From contig NZ_JAJMLX010000003.1 of the NCBI RefSeq assembly GCF_020991325.1, positions 1 to 59,213 of the forward strand: 59,213 bases of DNA, given 5' to 3'. The DNA is from Bordetella petrii. Lineage in GTDB: Bacteria; Pseudomonadota; Gammaproteobacteria; Burkholderiales; Burkholderiaceae_B. This document shows positions 44,473-53,173 of the stretch, in pieces. Under the pieces are notes generated by a model that saw nothing but the letters and a program-made list of their open reading frames with translations, was not told the origin of the DNA and searched no databases. Position numbers and translations under genes: made by a program. The first letter of the stretch is position 1, and every line of letters starts with the position of its first letter.

Positions 44473-45150
44473 ATGCGTATCCTGCTTATAGAAGACGAAG
44501 CCGAACTGGCAAGATGGCTGTCGCGCAGCCTGGCCCGGCACGCCGGCTTTGTGGTGGAATGGGCCGACGACGGCCTGTTGGCCGAGCGCCGCCTGGCCAT
44601 GGAAGAATTCGATGCGGTGATCCTGGACCTGGGCTTGCCCGGAATGGACGGCCATACCCTGCTGTCCAGGATCCGGGCACGCGACGACCGTACCCCGGTG
44701 CTGGTACTGACCGCGCGCGATTCCCTGGCCGAAAGAGTGGGCACGCTGCACGAAGGCGCCGATGACTTTTTGCCCAAGCCATTCGTGCTGGAAGAGCTGG
44801 AGGCCAGGTTGACAGCCTTGATCCGCCGCAGCCGGGGACGCGAGCATCCCCGCCTGGCGCTGGGCCACCTGATGCTGGATACGTCTGCGCAACGTTTCAC
44901 CGTCCATGGGCAGCCCTTGCAGCTTTCCCCCCGAGAACATGCTGTACTGCGCGTACTTATCCAACGCAGCGGCGAACCCATGACCAAGCAGCAGATTCTC
45001 GACCGCATCCAGACCGATGATTCGGATGTCAACCTGGAAGCCGTCGAAGTCCTTGTCCACCGGCTGCGCAAAAAACTGGCAGACACGGGCGTGCAGATCG
45101 TCACGCTGCGCGGTATGGGCTATTGCCTGGAGGCTATTCTTGGGCAATAG
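44473..45150 (+). CDS. tctD: TctD-like OmpR-family response regulator
   Basis: 225 residues: receiver domain with Asp52 in 'DAVILDLGLPGMDG' and switch Lys in 'GADDFLPKPF', then an OmpR winged helix ('LQLSPREHAVLRVLIQRSGEPMTKQQIL', 'VNLEAVEVLVHRLRKKL'). Coupled to the sensor kinase gene (11-base overlap) and next to tctCBA, it should control tricarboxylate uptake. Confidence 0.92.
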   Translation: MRILLIEDEAELARWLSRSLARHAGFVVEWADDGLLAERRLAMEEFDAVILDLGLPGMDGHTLLSRIRARDDRTPVLVLTARDSLAERVGTLHEGADDFLPKPFVLEELEARLTALIRRSRGREHPRLALGHLMLDTSAQRFTVHGQPLQLSPREHAVLRVLIQRSGEPMTKQQILDRIQTDDSDVNLEAVEVLVHRLRKKLADTGVQIVTLRGMGYCLEAILGQ

Positions 45151-46612
45151 CCAGGCCAGGCCGCCAGGGCGGGCGCGCCATCGGAAACTCAGGTCGCTGC
45201 TGCTCTGGTGGCTGATTCCCGCCCTGGTCTGCATCATGCTGGCGGCGCTGTGGCTATCCAACCACCAGTTGCGCAACCAGGTGGATACGGCGTACGACCG
45301 TTCTCTCCTGGGCGCCCTGCGTTCCATCGACCACAACATATCCACAGCCAGCGGCGGCCTGGCCATGGAGCAGCCGTATCTGATGCTGGAGTTTTTTGAA
45401 CTCACGGCCAACGGCAGTGTGTATTACCGGGTGGCCACTGAAGACGGGCTGGCCGAAATAGGCAGCCCCGGCCTGCCCCTGCCGGACAAGCCCCTGATTT
45501 CGGGGCAACCCCAGTTCTTCTATGCCGAATACCAGGGAGTTCCCCTGCGGGTGGGCGCCATGGCGCGTCCCATGGATCCGCCGCTGTACAACGACGTGGG
45601 CGGCCGGGTGGTGGTGCAGGTGGCGGAGACCCTGGAATCGCGCCAGGACTTTCTCCACAGGGCGCTGCTGCGCTCCGTGGAACGCGATATCGTGGTGATT
45701 CTCATCGTGGTGCTGGTCGTGGTGTGGAGCGTATTCATGGCGGTCCGTCCCCTGGAACGGCTGCGCCGCGAAGTCGAGCGGCGCCCGGTGGACGATTTAA
45801 GCCCCATAGACGCGCCAGACATCCCCAGGGAGGTCACCCCCTTGGTGGACGCCGTAAATCTCCATACGGCGCGTTTTGCGGCCCAGGCGAGGCTGCAGCG
45901 GCAGTTCCTGGACGATGCCTCGCACCAGTTGCGCACGCCGTTGTCTGTTTTGCGTACGCAAACGGCCTACGCCTTGCGCGAATCCGACCCCCAGGAAGTC
46001 CGGCAGGTTTTGCAGGCCATGCAAGAGGGGCTGGACCGCGCGGTACGCACCACCAACCAGATGCTGGCGCTGGCGCGCGCCAAGGATGCGTCGCTGACCG
46101 AAGGCGGGCTGGCATCCGAGCGGGTCGACCTTGCCGAGGTGGCGCAGGGGGTTATACGCAGCCTGCTGCCGGCCGCCCGTGCCCGCCAGCTAGACCTGGG
46201 CCTCGAGGCTTCCAGCCTGCCGGTATGCATCCAGGGCGTCGACTGGTTATTGCGCGAAGCCCTCAGCAACCTGGTGGATAACGCCATTCGCTATACGGCG
46301 CCCGCCAGCCAGGTCACGGTGCGCGTCTACGGCGACGAGCGCCATGCCCGGGTCACCGTGGAAGACAGCGGCCCGGGCATGCCGGCCGAGGACATCGCCC
46401 GGGCCAGCGTCCGGTTCCGCCGCGGCGCGGCCGGCAAGAACAAGCCGGGCGCCGGACTGGGCCTGGCCATCGTCGGCACTATCGTCGAAATCCATGGCGG
46501 CACGATGGTGCTGGAAAACCGCAGCCCCGCGCCGGGCTTGCGTGCGGCATTGGTGTTTACCCTTAATTCCTTCCCGAATGCTGCATCGCGGCACGAAATC
46601 GCCGGAATCTGA
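45140..46612 (+). CDS. tctE: TctE-like sensor histidine kinase
   Basis: 490 residues. Two membrane segments ('LLLWWLIPALVCIMLAALWL', 'DIVVILIVVLVVVWSVFMAV') bracket a periplasmic domain; then H-box 'FLDDASHQLRTPLSVLRTQTA', N-box 'REALSNLVDNAIRYT' and G-box 'VEDSGPGMPAED'. No ATG or GTG gives a full-length protein in register. The best start is TTG at 45140, six bases after a strong GGAGG (45129-45133) and overlapping the tctD-like stop. A longer in-frame ATG at 45017 would add a translation of tctD in another frame and is rejected. Confidence 0.9.
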   Translation: MGNSQARPPGRARHRKLRSLLLWWLIPALVCIMLAALWLSNHQLRNQVDTAYDRSLLGALRSIDHNISTASGGLAMEQPYLMLEFFELTANGSVYYRVATEDGLAEIGSPGLPLPDKPLISGQPQFFYAEYQGVPLRVGAMARPMDPPLYNDVGGRVVVQVAETLESRQDFLHRALLRSVERDIVVILIVVLVVVWSVFMAVRPLERLRREVERRPVDDLSPIDAPDIPREVTPLVDAVNLHTARFAAQARLQRQFLDDASHQLRTPLSVLRTQTAYALRESDPQEVRQVLQAMQEGLDRAVRTTNQMLALARAKDASLTEGGLASERVDLAEVAQGVIRSLLPAARARQLDLGLEASSLPVCIQGVDWLLREALSNLVDNAIRYTAPASQVTVRVYGDERHARVTVEDSGPGMPAEDIARASVRFRRGAAGKNKPGAGLGLAIVGTIVEIHGGTMVLENRSPAPGLRAALVFTLNSFPNAASRHEIAGI

Positions 46613-46728
46613 AAGGTTCCGGAAAGCCTGGGTTCGGTACGGTTCGATCCGTTGGCCAGGTGCACGCATCGTGCGTGATCCGGTCCGCCTAATACGACAT
46701 CTAAAAAGCGATTCACGGAGACCGCAAG

Positions 46729-47724
46729 ATGCATACCCTTCTGAAAGCCCGCCTGGCGGCGGTTGTAGGCGCATGTGCGCTGTTCATGGGCATGGCCGCA
46801 CAGGCCGCCGAAGAACCGCGCCGGCCCGAATGCATTGCACCCGCACAGCCTGGCGGCGGATTCGACCTGACCTGCCGGCTGGCCACCGAAGGCCTGAAGC
46901 AAAGCGGCGCCTTGAAAGAACCGATGCGCATCGTGTACATGCCGGGCGGCATCGGCGCCGTGGCATACAACAACGTGGTGGCCCAGCATCCTGACGAGCC
47001 CGGCACCATCGTGGCGTTCTCGGGCGGGTCGCTGTTGAACCTGGCGCAGGGCAAGTTCGGCAAGTACAACGTCAACGACGTGCGCTGGCTGGCCGGCATC
47101 GGCACCGATTACGGCGTGGCCGTGGTGCGCAACGATTCGCCCTATACCGACCTGAAAAGCCTAATGGAGGCCTTCAAGCAGGATCCCACCAAGATCGTGT
47201 TGGGTGCAGGCGGCACGGTGGGCAGCCAGGACTGGATGAAGGCCGCCCTGACGGCCAAGGCGGCCGGCGTAGATTTCCGCAAGATGCGCTTTGTGGCGTT
47301 CGAAGGCGGTGGCGAAGCCGTGACGGCGTTGCGCGGCGGCCATATCCAGGCCTACATGGGCGATGCCGCCGAGGCATTCACCATGCTGGAAGGCGGCGCG
47401 CCCATCCGCGTGCTGGCGGTGTTCAATAGCGAACGCCTGCCGGGCAAGCTGAATTCGGTGCCCACCGCGAAGGAACAGGGCTACGACATCGACTGGCCCA
47501 TCATCCGCGGCTTCTACGTAGGCCCCAAAGTGTCCGACAAAGACTACCAATTCTGGGTAGATGCGTTCAACAAGACCATGGCCTCCCCCGAATACGCCAA
47601 GTTGCGCGAGCAGCAGGGGTTGTTCCCGTTCAATAAAACGGGCGCCGAACTGGACGCCTACGTGAAGGAACGTGTGCAGAAGTACTACGAACTGGCCGAC
47701 AGCTTCGGACTGGTCAAGAAATAA
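46729..47724 (+). CDS. tctC: Tricarboxylate-binding receptor TctC (Bug family)
   Basis: 331-residue periplasmic binding protein with signal peptide 'LLKARLAAVVGACALFMGMAAQA'. The mature N-terminus 'PECIAPAQPGGGFDLTCRLATEGL' is typical of TctC proteins and has two cysteines likely to form a disulfide. GGAG precedes the ATG. Together with tctB and tctA downstream it forms a complete tripartite tricarboxylate (citrate-like) transporter, controlled by the upstream two-component pair. Confidence 0.93.
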   Translation: MHTLLKARLAAVVGACALFMGMAAQAAEEPRRPECIAPAQPGGGFDLTCRLATEGLKQSGALKEPMRIVYMPGGIGAVAYNNVVAQHPDEPGTIVAFSGGSLLNLAQGKFGKYNVNDVRWLAGIGTDYGVAVVRNDSPYTDLKSLMEAFKQDPTKIVLGAGGTVGSQDWMKAALTAKAAGVDFRKMRFVAFEGGGEAVTALRGGHIQAYMGDAAEAFTMLEGGAPIRVLAVFNSERLPGKLNSVPTAKEQGYDIDWPIIRGFYVGPKVSDKDYQFWVDAFNKTMASPEYAKLREQQGLFPFNKTGAELDAYVKERVQKYYELADSFGLVKK

Positions 47725-47772
47725 GCAGGGGGCGGCGCGTTCCGCCCGCCCTGTTTCCACGCCGTACGCGCT

Positions 47773-47795
47773 GCCGGCCGCCATGCCGGGCCGGC
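47773..47795 (+). repeat. Intercistronic hairpin between tctC and tctB
   Basis: 7-bp stem GCCGGCC/GGCCGGC with a 9-base loop in the 104-base gap. Such hairpins often protect the binding-protein mRNA, raising its yield over the membrane subunits. Confidence 0.5.
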
Positions 47796-47828
47796 GGCGG
47801 TTTCTCCCGATCTACCGGAAACTGGATC

Positions 47829-48266
47829 ATGAATGATCGAACTTTGGGCATCCTGGCCCTGATCCTGGCCGCCTTCATGACGTGGGCGGGCTGGGACATT
47901 GAAGCCCCCTTTGCCTACGAACCCGTGGGGCCGCGCGCCTTCCCCATGCTGGTGGCGCTGATCATCGGCCTGTGCGGCCTGCGCCTGGCCGTCAAGGGAG
48001 GCAATCCCATCGAAGCCAACTCGCCCGGGGCCAATGCCCGCATCGGGCTGATGGTGCTGTGCGCCGCAGGCTACGCATTCCTGTTCCAGTGGCTGGGATT
48101 CGTCATTGCCACGGCGCTGATGACGGTATTCGTGGGCCGGCTGTTCGGCGGCTCGTGGTTGAAGTGCGCAGTGGGCGGCCTGGCCATGGGCATCTTCTTC
48201 TTTCTGTTGTTCGACAAGGCGCTGGATGTCGTCCTGCCCGCCGGCCTGCTGGGAGACTTGCTATGA
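47829..48266 (+). CDS. tctB: Tripartite tricarboxylate transporter small membrane subunit TctB
   Basis: 145 residues with four hydrophobic segments ('LGILALILAAFMTWAGW', 'FPMLVALIIGLCGLRLAV', 'IGLMVLCAAGYAFLFQWLGFVIATALMTVFVG', 'CAVGGLAMGIFFFLLF'). It pairs with TctA. Its stop overlaps the tctA start (ATGA). Confidence 0.9.
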   Translation: MNDRTLGILALILAAFMTWAGWDIEAPFAYEPVGPRAFPMLVALIIGLCGLRLAVKGGNPIEANSPGANARIGLMVLCAAGYAFLFQWLGFVIATALMTVFVGRLFGGSWLKCAVGGLAMGIFFFLLFDKALDVVLPAGLLGDLL

Positions 48267-49789
48267 GCGCTGTGCTGGATCATTTGGCCATTGGTTTTGG
48301 TGTCGCGTTCTCGCTCACCAACCTGTTGGTGGCCGCGATCGGTTCTTTCATCGGCACCATGGTCGGCGTCCTGCCGGGCCTGGGGCCCATCAACGGCGTG
48401 GCCATGTTGATACCCATCGCCTTTGCGATGAACCTGCCTCCGGAAACCGCCCTGATCCTGTTGGCCGCGGTCTACGTGGGTGCAGAATATGGGGGACGCA
48501 TCACATCCATCCTGTTGAACGTCCCGGGTGAAGCCAGCGCCATCATGACCACGCTGGACGGCTATCCCCTGGCGCGCCAGGGCATGGCCAACGTGGCGCT
48601 GTCCCTGTCTGCCGCCTCGGCGTTCGTGGGGGCCATTGTGTCGGTTACCGGCATCATCCTGCTGGCGCCCCTGCTGGCCCGCTGGGCGCTGGCGTTCGGG
48701 CCGGCCGAATACTTCGTGCTGATGGTGTTTGCGTTCTGCTGCCTGACCAGCCTGCTGGGCAAGCAGCCCATCAAGGGCGTGCTGGCCGCCATGATAGGGC
48801 TGGGCATATCGGTGATAGGCGTCGACGCTAATTCGGGGGTGTATCGCTACACATTCGAATCGGTGCATTTGTCTGACGGTATCGACTTCGTGGTGGTGGT
48901 GATTGCCTTGTTCGCCGTGGCCGAGATGCTGGAAATGCTGGAGAAAGTCGTGGCTGGCCACAGTGTCGAGGTCAAGCCCAGCGGCCGCAAGCTGTTCAAC
49001 ATGAAGGAACTGGCCTTCACCTGGTGGAGTATTGTGCGCAGTTCGTTCGTGGGCTTCGGCGTGGGCGTGCTGCCTGGCGCGGGGGCCAGCGTGGCTGCCG
49101 CGGTGGCGTATTCGCAGGAAAAGCGCATCATCGAGAACAAGGATCCCGACGCCAAGTTCGGCAAGGGCGATATGCGCGGCCTGGTGGCGCCCGAATCGGC
49201 CGCCACTGCTTCGGCCATCGGCTCGTTTGTGCCCATGCTGACGCTGGGTGTACCTGGGTCTGGAACCACCGCGGTCATGATGGGTGCGCTGACGCTGTAC
49301 AACATCACGCCTGGGCCTGTGCTGTTCGATTCCAAGCCCGAGCTGGTCTGGGGCCTGATTGCATCGCTGTTCATCGCCAACGTGCTGCTGTTCCTGATGA
49401 ACGTGCCCATGGTGCGCGTGTTTTCCAAGGTGCTGTCGGTGCCTGGCTGGCTAATGGTGCCGGGCATTCTCAGCATCAGCTACATCGGCGTCTATGCCAT
49501 CAATTCGGGCACTTTCGACCTGCTGCTGGTGGTGGGCATCGGCACCATCGGGTACTTTCTGCGCAAGTTCGGCGTGCCCATGGCGCCCTTGGTGCTGGGC
49601 GTGGTGCTGGGCGACATGATGGAGCAGAACTTGCGCCGCGCGCTGTCCATTACCAACGGCGATGTCGCCGTGCTGTATTCCAGCTCGGTATCGATAGGTT
49701 TGTGGATTGCCGCCGCGGCGGTCGTGATCGTGCCGCAGTCGCTGCGCAAACTACGCGAACGCCGGCAGGCACGGACTACTGCCGCCTGA
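48263..49789 (+). CDS. tctA: Tripartite tricarboxylate transporter large membrane subunit TctA
   Basis: 508 residues, about 12 helices, starting at the ATG in the overlap with tctB. Family signatures are 'GTMVGVLPGLGPINGVAMLIPI', 'AAVYVGAEYGGRITSILLNVPGEASAIMTTLDGYPLARQG' and the second-half copy 'GVGVLPGAGASVAAAVAY' with 'APESAATASAIGSFVPMLTLGVPGSGTTAVMMGAL'. Sodium- or proton-coupled uptake of a tricarboxylate delivered by TctC. Confidence 0.96.
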   Translation: MSAVLDHLAIGFGVAFSLTNLLVAAIGSFIGTMVGVLPGLGPINGVAMLIPIAFAMNLPPETALILLAAVYVGAEYGGRITSILLNVPGEASAIMTTLDGYPLARQGMANVALSLSAASAFVGAIVSVTGIILLAPLLARWALAFGPAEYFVLMVFAFCCLTSLLGKQPIKGVLAAMIGLGISVIGVDANSGVYRYTFESVHLSDGIDFVVVVIALFAVAEMLEMLEKVVAGHSVEVKPSGRKLFNMKELAFTWWSIVRSSFVGFGVGVLPGAGASVAAAVAYSQEKRIIENKDPDAKFGKGDMRGLVAPESAATASAIGSFVPMLTLGVPGSGTTAVMMGALTLYNITPGPVLFDSKPELVWGLIASLFIANVLLFLMNVPMVRVFSKVLSVPGWLMVPGILSISYIGVYAINSGTFDLLLVVGIGTIGYFLRKFGVPMAPLVLGVVLGDMMEQNLRRALSITNGDVAVLYSSSVSIGLWIAAAAVVIVPQSLRKLRERRQARTTAA

Positions 49790-49808
49790 GCACTTGGTGC
49801 TCAACTTC

Positions 49809-49845
49809 GGGCCGGTGGGTTGCAACCCATCCGGCCCCTTTTTTT
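49809..49845 (+). terminator. Rho-independent terminator of the tct operon
   Basis: A 12-bp stem with one bulged T (49809-49820 and 49825-49837, loop TGCA) is followed by seven T residues at 49839-49845. It ends right at the stop codon of the opposing aminotransferase gene. Confidence 0.85.
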
Positions 49846-51010
49846 ATACATGGACCAGGCGCGCAATGGCGTCATCCAGCGTGGCGTCTTTCTTGGCGAA
49901 GCAGAAACGCACCAGGCCGTGGTTTGATGCCTCGGCTTCCGGGTGCTGATAAAACGCCGACACTGGAATAACGGTGACGCCATGCTGCAAGGTCAGGTCG
50001 CGTGCGAAGTCGGCTTCCGATTGTTTCGAGATGGCGCTGTAGTCGGCCAGCATGAAAAACGTGCCGGGGCTGGGCAAAGGTTTGAAGCGGGTCTTGGCCA
50101 GGCCGGCCGCCAGGCGATCACGCTTGGCCTGGTAGAACGCCGGCAGGCCCAGATAGGGTTCGGGGTCGCGCATGAATTCGGCCAGGGCGAACTGCATGGG
50201 CGAAGACACCGTGAACACCATGAACTGGTGCACCTTGCGCAGTTCGGCACTGAGCTGGCGCGGCGCACAGCAATAGCCGATTTTCCAGCCGGTGGTGTGG
50301 TACGTCTTGCCGAACGATGAAATGACGAACGCATGTTCGGCCAGCAGCGGCCGCCTGGCCAGGCTGGCGTGCGGTTGGCCGTCGAACACAATATGTTCAT
50401 ACACTTCGTCCGACAACAGCAGAATGCCGGTGTCGCGCACTATGTTTTCCAGCGCATCCAGGTCGCTGTCATCCAGCACCGCTCCCGTGGGATTGTGCGG
50501 AAAGTTAAGCATCAGCAGGCGCGTGCGCGAGTTGATGGCGTCGCGCACGCGTTGCCAGTCGATGCGGTAATACGGGTCTTCCGGGGTTGGGGCGCGCAAG
50601 GGTACAGGCACGGCGGTGCCGCCAGCCAGGCGGATGGCCGGCAGGTACGAGTCGTAGCAAGGTTCGATAACCACCACTTCATCGCCGGCGCTGACGGCTG
50701 CCAGCACCGTGGCCATTAGGGCTTCGGTGGCGCCGCTGGTGACGGTAATTTCGGTTTCGGGGTCGTAGGCACGGCCGTACAGGGCCTGGGCCTTGTCGGC
50801 AATGGCTTGTCGCAGGGGGGCCACGCCCGGCATGTAGGGGTACTGGTTGTGGCCCTCGGCCATGGCGCGCGACACCAGTTCGCACAGGCGCGGATCCGGG
50901 TCGAAATCGGGGAAGCCCTGCCCCAGGTTGATGGCCTTGTGTTCCAGGGCCAATCGGCTCATTACGGTGAAAATGGTGGTGCCGACGTCGGGCAATTTAG
51001 ATCGGATCAT
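49844..51010 (-). CDS. PLP-dependent aminotransferase, class I/II (methionine aminotransferase YbdL-like)
   Basis: 388-residue fold-type I aminotransferase. PLP lysine in 'SSFGKTYHTTGWKIGY', Asn-Pro motif 'LNFPHNPTGAVLDDSDL', Asp in 'LLLSDEVYEHIVFDG', and C-terminal Arg in 'GLVRFCFAKK'. The start region 'GTTIFTVMSRLALEHKAINLGQGFPDFDPDP' is characteristic of the YbdL/kynurenine-glutamine transaminase K group. Monocistronic. Confidence 0.9.
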   Translation of the reverse strand: MIRSKLPDVGTTIFTVMSRLALEHKAINLGQGFPDFDPDPRLCELVSRAMAEGHNQYPYMPGVAPLRQAIADKAQALYGRAYDPETEITVTSGATEALMATVLAAVSAGDEVVVIEPCYDSYLPAIRLAGGTAVPVPLRAPTPEDPYYRIDWQRVRDAINSRTRLLMLNFPHNPTGAVLDDSDLDALENIVRDTGILLLSDEVYEHIVFDGQPHASLARRPLLAEHAFVISSFGKTYHTTGWKIGYCCAPRQLSAELRKVHQFMVFTVSSPMQFALAEFMRDPEPYLGLPAFYQAKRDRLAAGLAKTRFKPLPSPGTFFMLADYSAISKQSEADFARDLTLQHGVTVIPVSAFYQHPEAEASNHGLVRFCFAKKDATLDDAIARLVHV

Positions 51011-51270
51011 GGGCAGGAAGCAGCGGAAAGGATTCGGATAAACCGCATAAGTATCCCACTAACCGGGGGCAACAAATGCCCGCAGGTGACATGCATATTT
51101 CCTCGGGCATGCATGGATAAAAAGCCACATTCGGGTAAACAACTATTTGTTTTGTCCAAGACCGGTGAGTATGCTGACTTTCGTAGTTGATTCAAGTGTT
51201 GCACAGGCCCCTTTTGCTTCGGCGTCCTTGATTCACTCGCATTCGTTTTTATCACCAGGACGCTACACAA

Positions 51271-51477
51271 ATGGTTCAGAAGGGCAAGGTCAAATGGTTC
51301 AACGCCGATAAAGGTTTCGGCTTCATCACGCCGGACACTGGCGGTACCGACGTTTTCGCGCATTTCTCGGCTATTCAGGGCCGCGGCTACCGCAGCCTGA
51401 ACGAAGGCCAGGAAGTCGAATTCGAAGTCAAGGAAGGTCCGAAAGGACCTCAAGCGGCCGATATTCGCCCGCTTTAA
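51271..51477 (+). CDS. cspA: Cold-shock protein CspA family
   Basis: 68-residue single-stranded nucleic-acid-binding protein. RNP1 'KGFGFI' and RNP2 'DVFAHF' are intact. The 260-base gap upstream could carry the long regulatory leader typical of csp messages. Two stem-loops follow (51501-51522 and 51524-51558) but neither has a T-tract. Confidence 0.95.
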   Translation: MVQKGKVKWFNADKGFGFITPDTGGTDVFAHFSAIQGRGYRSLNEGQEVEFEVKEGPKGPQAADIRPL

Positions 51478-52114
51478 ACCGGGAAATCCGCTTTCCCGTG
51501 AACCAGGGCTTCATCCCTGGTTGCAACGCCCCGCGGCTGTCATGGCTTCGGGGCGTTGTCGTTTACGGCCGCCGTGCCCTGCATGTTCCAGGGCTGTGGG
51601 TAACTGAGTGAACAAGTCTGTGGATAGTTCTTCGCCGATACGGCGGACAGCGGCGTGTACCGGTGCTCGTTGGCGTCCAGCCCGCGGGTTTTACACAAGA
51701 GCTGCTATACGTATATCTGTCTTCATAGCAAATCGGCTATAGGGCGCCACGGCAGGCCGCAAACCAGGCGGGGCGAAAAATTTCCCTTGTTTTCGGGGGC
51801 TTACCCAGGAGATGCAGGTGATTCCCTGGGCTATGCGGTAACGCGCGCCGCGCGCCACGCCTGCTCCGTACCCGGGCGGACGCGCAGTGTCGTCCGAGTT
51901 GTTCACAAAGATATCCCCAATTTCTTTTGTATCTTTTGATGCGTCCAGCAGTGGCTGTTCCGCTGTGGGGTACTTTGTGGATAGCCTGCTTCCCTCCGTC
52001 CCAGATGGGCAATCCGGCGGGGCGCCCCAGTGGTTTCGCGGCGGGCTGTTGATAAGCATTTGACGGCCCATCGTAACCGTAACTACCAACAGGGCTATCT
52101 GCTTGTCTGCATGA

Positions 52115-52130
52115 TGTTTCACGTGGAACA
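52115..52130. other. parS centromere site 1
   Basis: TGTTTCACGTGGAACA matches the chromosomal parS consensus TGTTNCACGTGNAACA. It would be bound by the ParB encoded 4.6 kb downstream. Confidence 0.95.
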
Positions 52131-52721
52131 TCGTGGGCGTAGATGTGCAGCCCTTGCCACCACATGCGCCCATCTCTGGGCACCATTATTGAGGTAGAAC
52201 ACCCCAGGGTATCAATTGCCGTCAGGCGTCGGCATTGAGCTAGCGACAATCCTTGTCTCGCGGTGCCAATCACCCAGCACACTTGTACTTGGACTCGAGT
52301 TTCTCCCATATACGAACATCTGCTGCGAATGCTTCAGAAGCGGTCAGGTCGATCGAAGGGCCAGGCCTGTCCAGTCAGACTGCCCCAATGAATAACAACT
52401 CCGCCTAGCCAGCGATTTTCGCCATTCACAACAGCAAGTACCGCGACCCAAGTGATGGCCCGTAATGGCAGGTAGTCAGGGGTGGCAACGGCTGTGTAGG
52501 CCTGTTCCTACATAGACGTAGCTTCGACCGACTTGTTCCCATGCGGGCAATGAATGATAGTGCGCGGCGTAGCGGTACCTTATATCCCCGCCGGCACCTG
52601 TAGCAATTGTCGGCTGTTCGAATAGGTAGTTATCGCTGTACTTCTCCCACCCCCTTGCCGTGAGCTTGGTTCTTTGACACCGTGAGCCGGACCAACACCC
52701 GGCACATACCACTATGCGAAT

Positions 52722-52756
52722 GGCAACTCCAGGCGTGCAGGGCGCCTGGAGTTGCC
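52722..52756. repeat. 14-bp perfect hairpin
   Basis: Arms 52722-52735 and 52743-52756 are perfect inverted copies with a 7-base loop. No T-tract follows. Confidence 0.7.
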
Positions 52757-52850
52757 GGCCCTGCACGATGTTCTTCTTTCCCGCCAACCTGGGGCAAGCA
52801 TGCAAGAACGATGGTCGTTCCGATAGTGTGGCTTATCTGAGTAACCGCGA

Positions 52851-52960
52851 GTCGGTGGGGTTGGGGGCGACGGCATCGGCGCCTCGGGGCCGGGCACGGG
52901 CGCGCTGGGCGCCCCGTACGGTACCGTGAAGCTGATGCCGTCGCCCCCAACCCCACCGAC
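52851..52960. repeat. Long palindromic element with 27-bp perfect arms
   Basis: Arms 52851-52877 and 52934-52960 are perfect inverted copies with a 56-base centre. The left arm has a G-rich core (GGTGGGGTTGGGGGC) resembling that of the 12717-12850 element, so the two may belong to one repeat family. Confidence 0.85.
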
Positions 52961-53035
52961 GCCGTAAGAACTGAATAGCCCGACACCCCACACCCCTAGC
53001 CACGCTCCAACCCTTCTTTCCACCAGTTCCCGCGA

Positions 53036-53051
53036 TGTTCCACGTGAAACA
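53036..53051. other. parS centromere site 2
   Basis: TGTTCCACGTGAAACA fits the parS consensus. Confidence 0.95.
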
Positions 53052-53098
53052 TCGTTGTGCCCATGCCATTCAGACGCCAGTAGTTGCAACTCTGTCGA

Positions 53099-53114
53099 TG
53101 TTTCACGTGAAACA
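53099..53114. other. parS centromere site 3
   Basis: TGTTTCACGTGAAACA, a perfect 16-bp palindromic parS, lies 59 bases before the mnmG start. ParB bound here could also affect mnmG-parAB transcription (inference). Confidence 0.95.
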
Positions 53115-53173
53115 TCAATCAGGTCGCCTCTATAATGGACCCCAGCCAGCCCCCACCTTTCTTGCTCTTCATC

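Larger units (their letters stand above)
51478..53173. other. Gene-free region holding parS sites, DnaA-like boxes and palindromes
   Basis: About 1.7 kb between cspA and mnmG with no credible coding sequence on either strand. It holds one-mismatch DnaA boxes at 51595-51603, 51619-51627 and 51976-51984, three parS sites, a 14-bp hairpin and a 27-bp-arm palindrome. It is probably a centromere/origin-associated segment plus the mnmG operon promoter. Confidence 0.7.

Noticed and set aside
51524-51558. Intrinsic terminator of cspA
   Set aside because: A good 10-bp stem exists but the bases that follow (TCGTTTACG) are not a T-tract, so it is noted only as a stem-loop.
51655-52309. Small open frames in the gene-free region before mnmG
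   Set aside because: No family resemblance, no ribosome-binding site, and they overlap parS and DnaA-like sites; composition is not coding-like.
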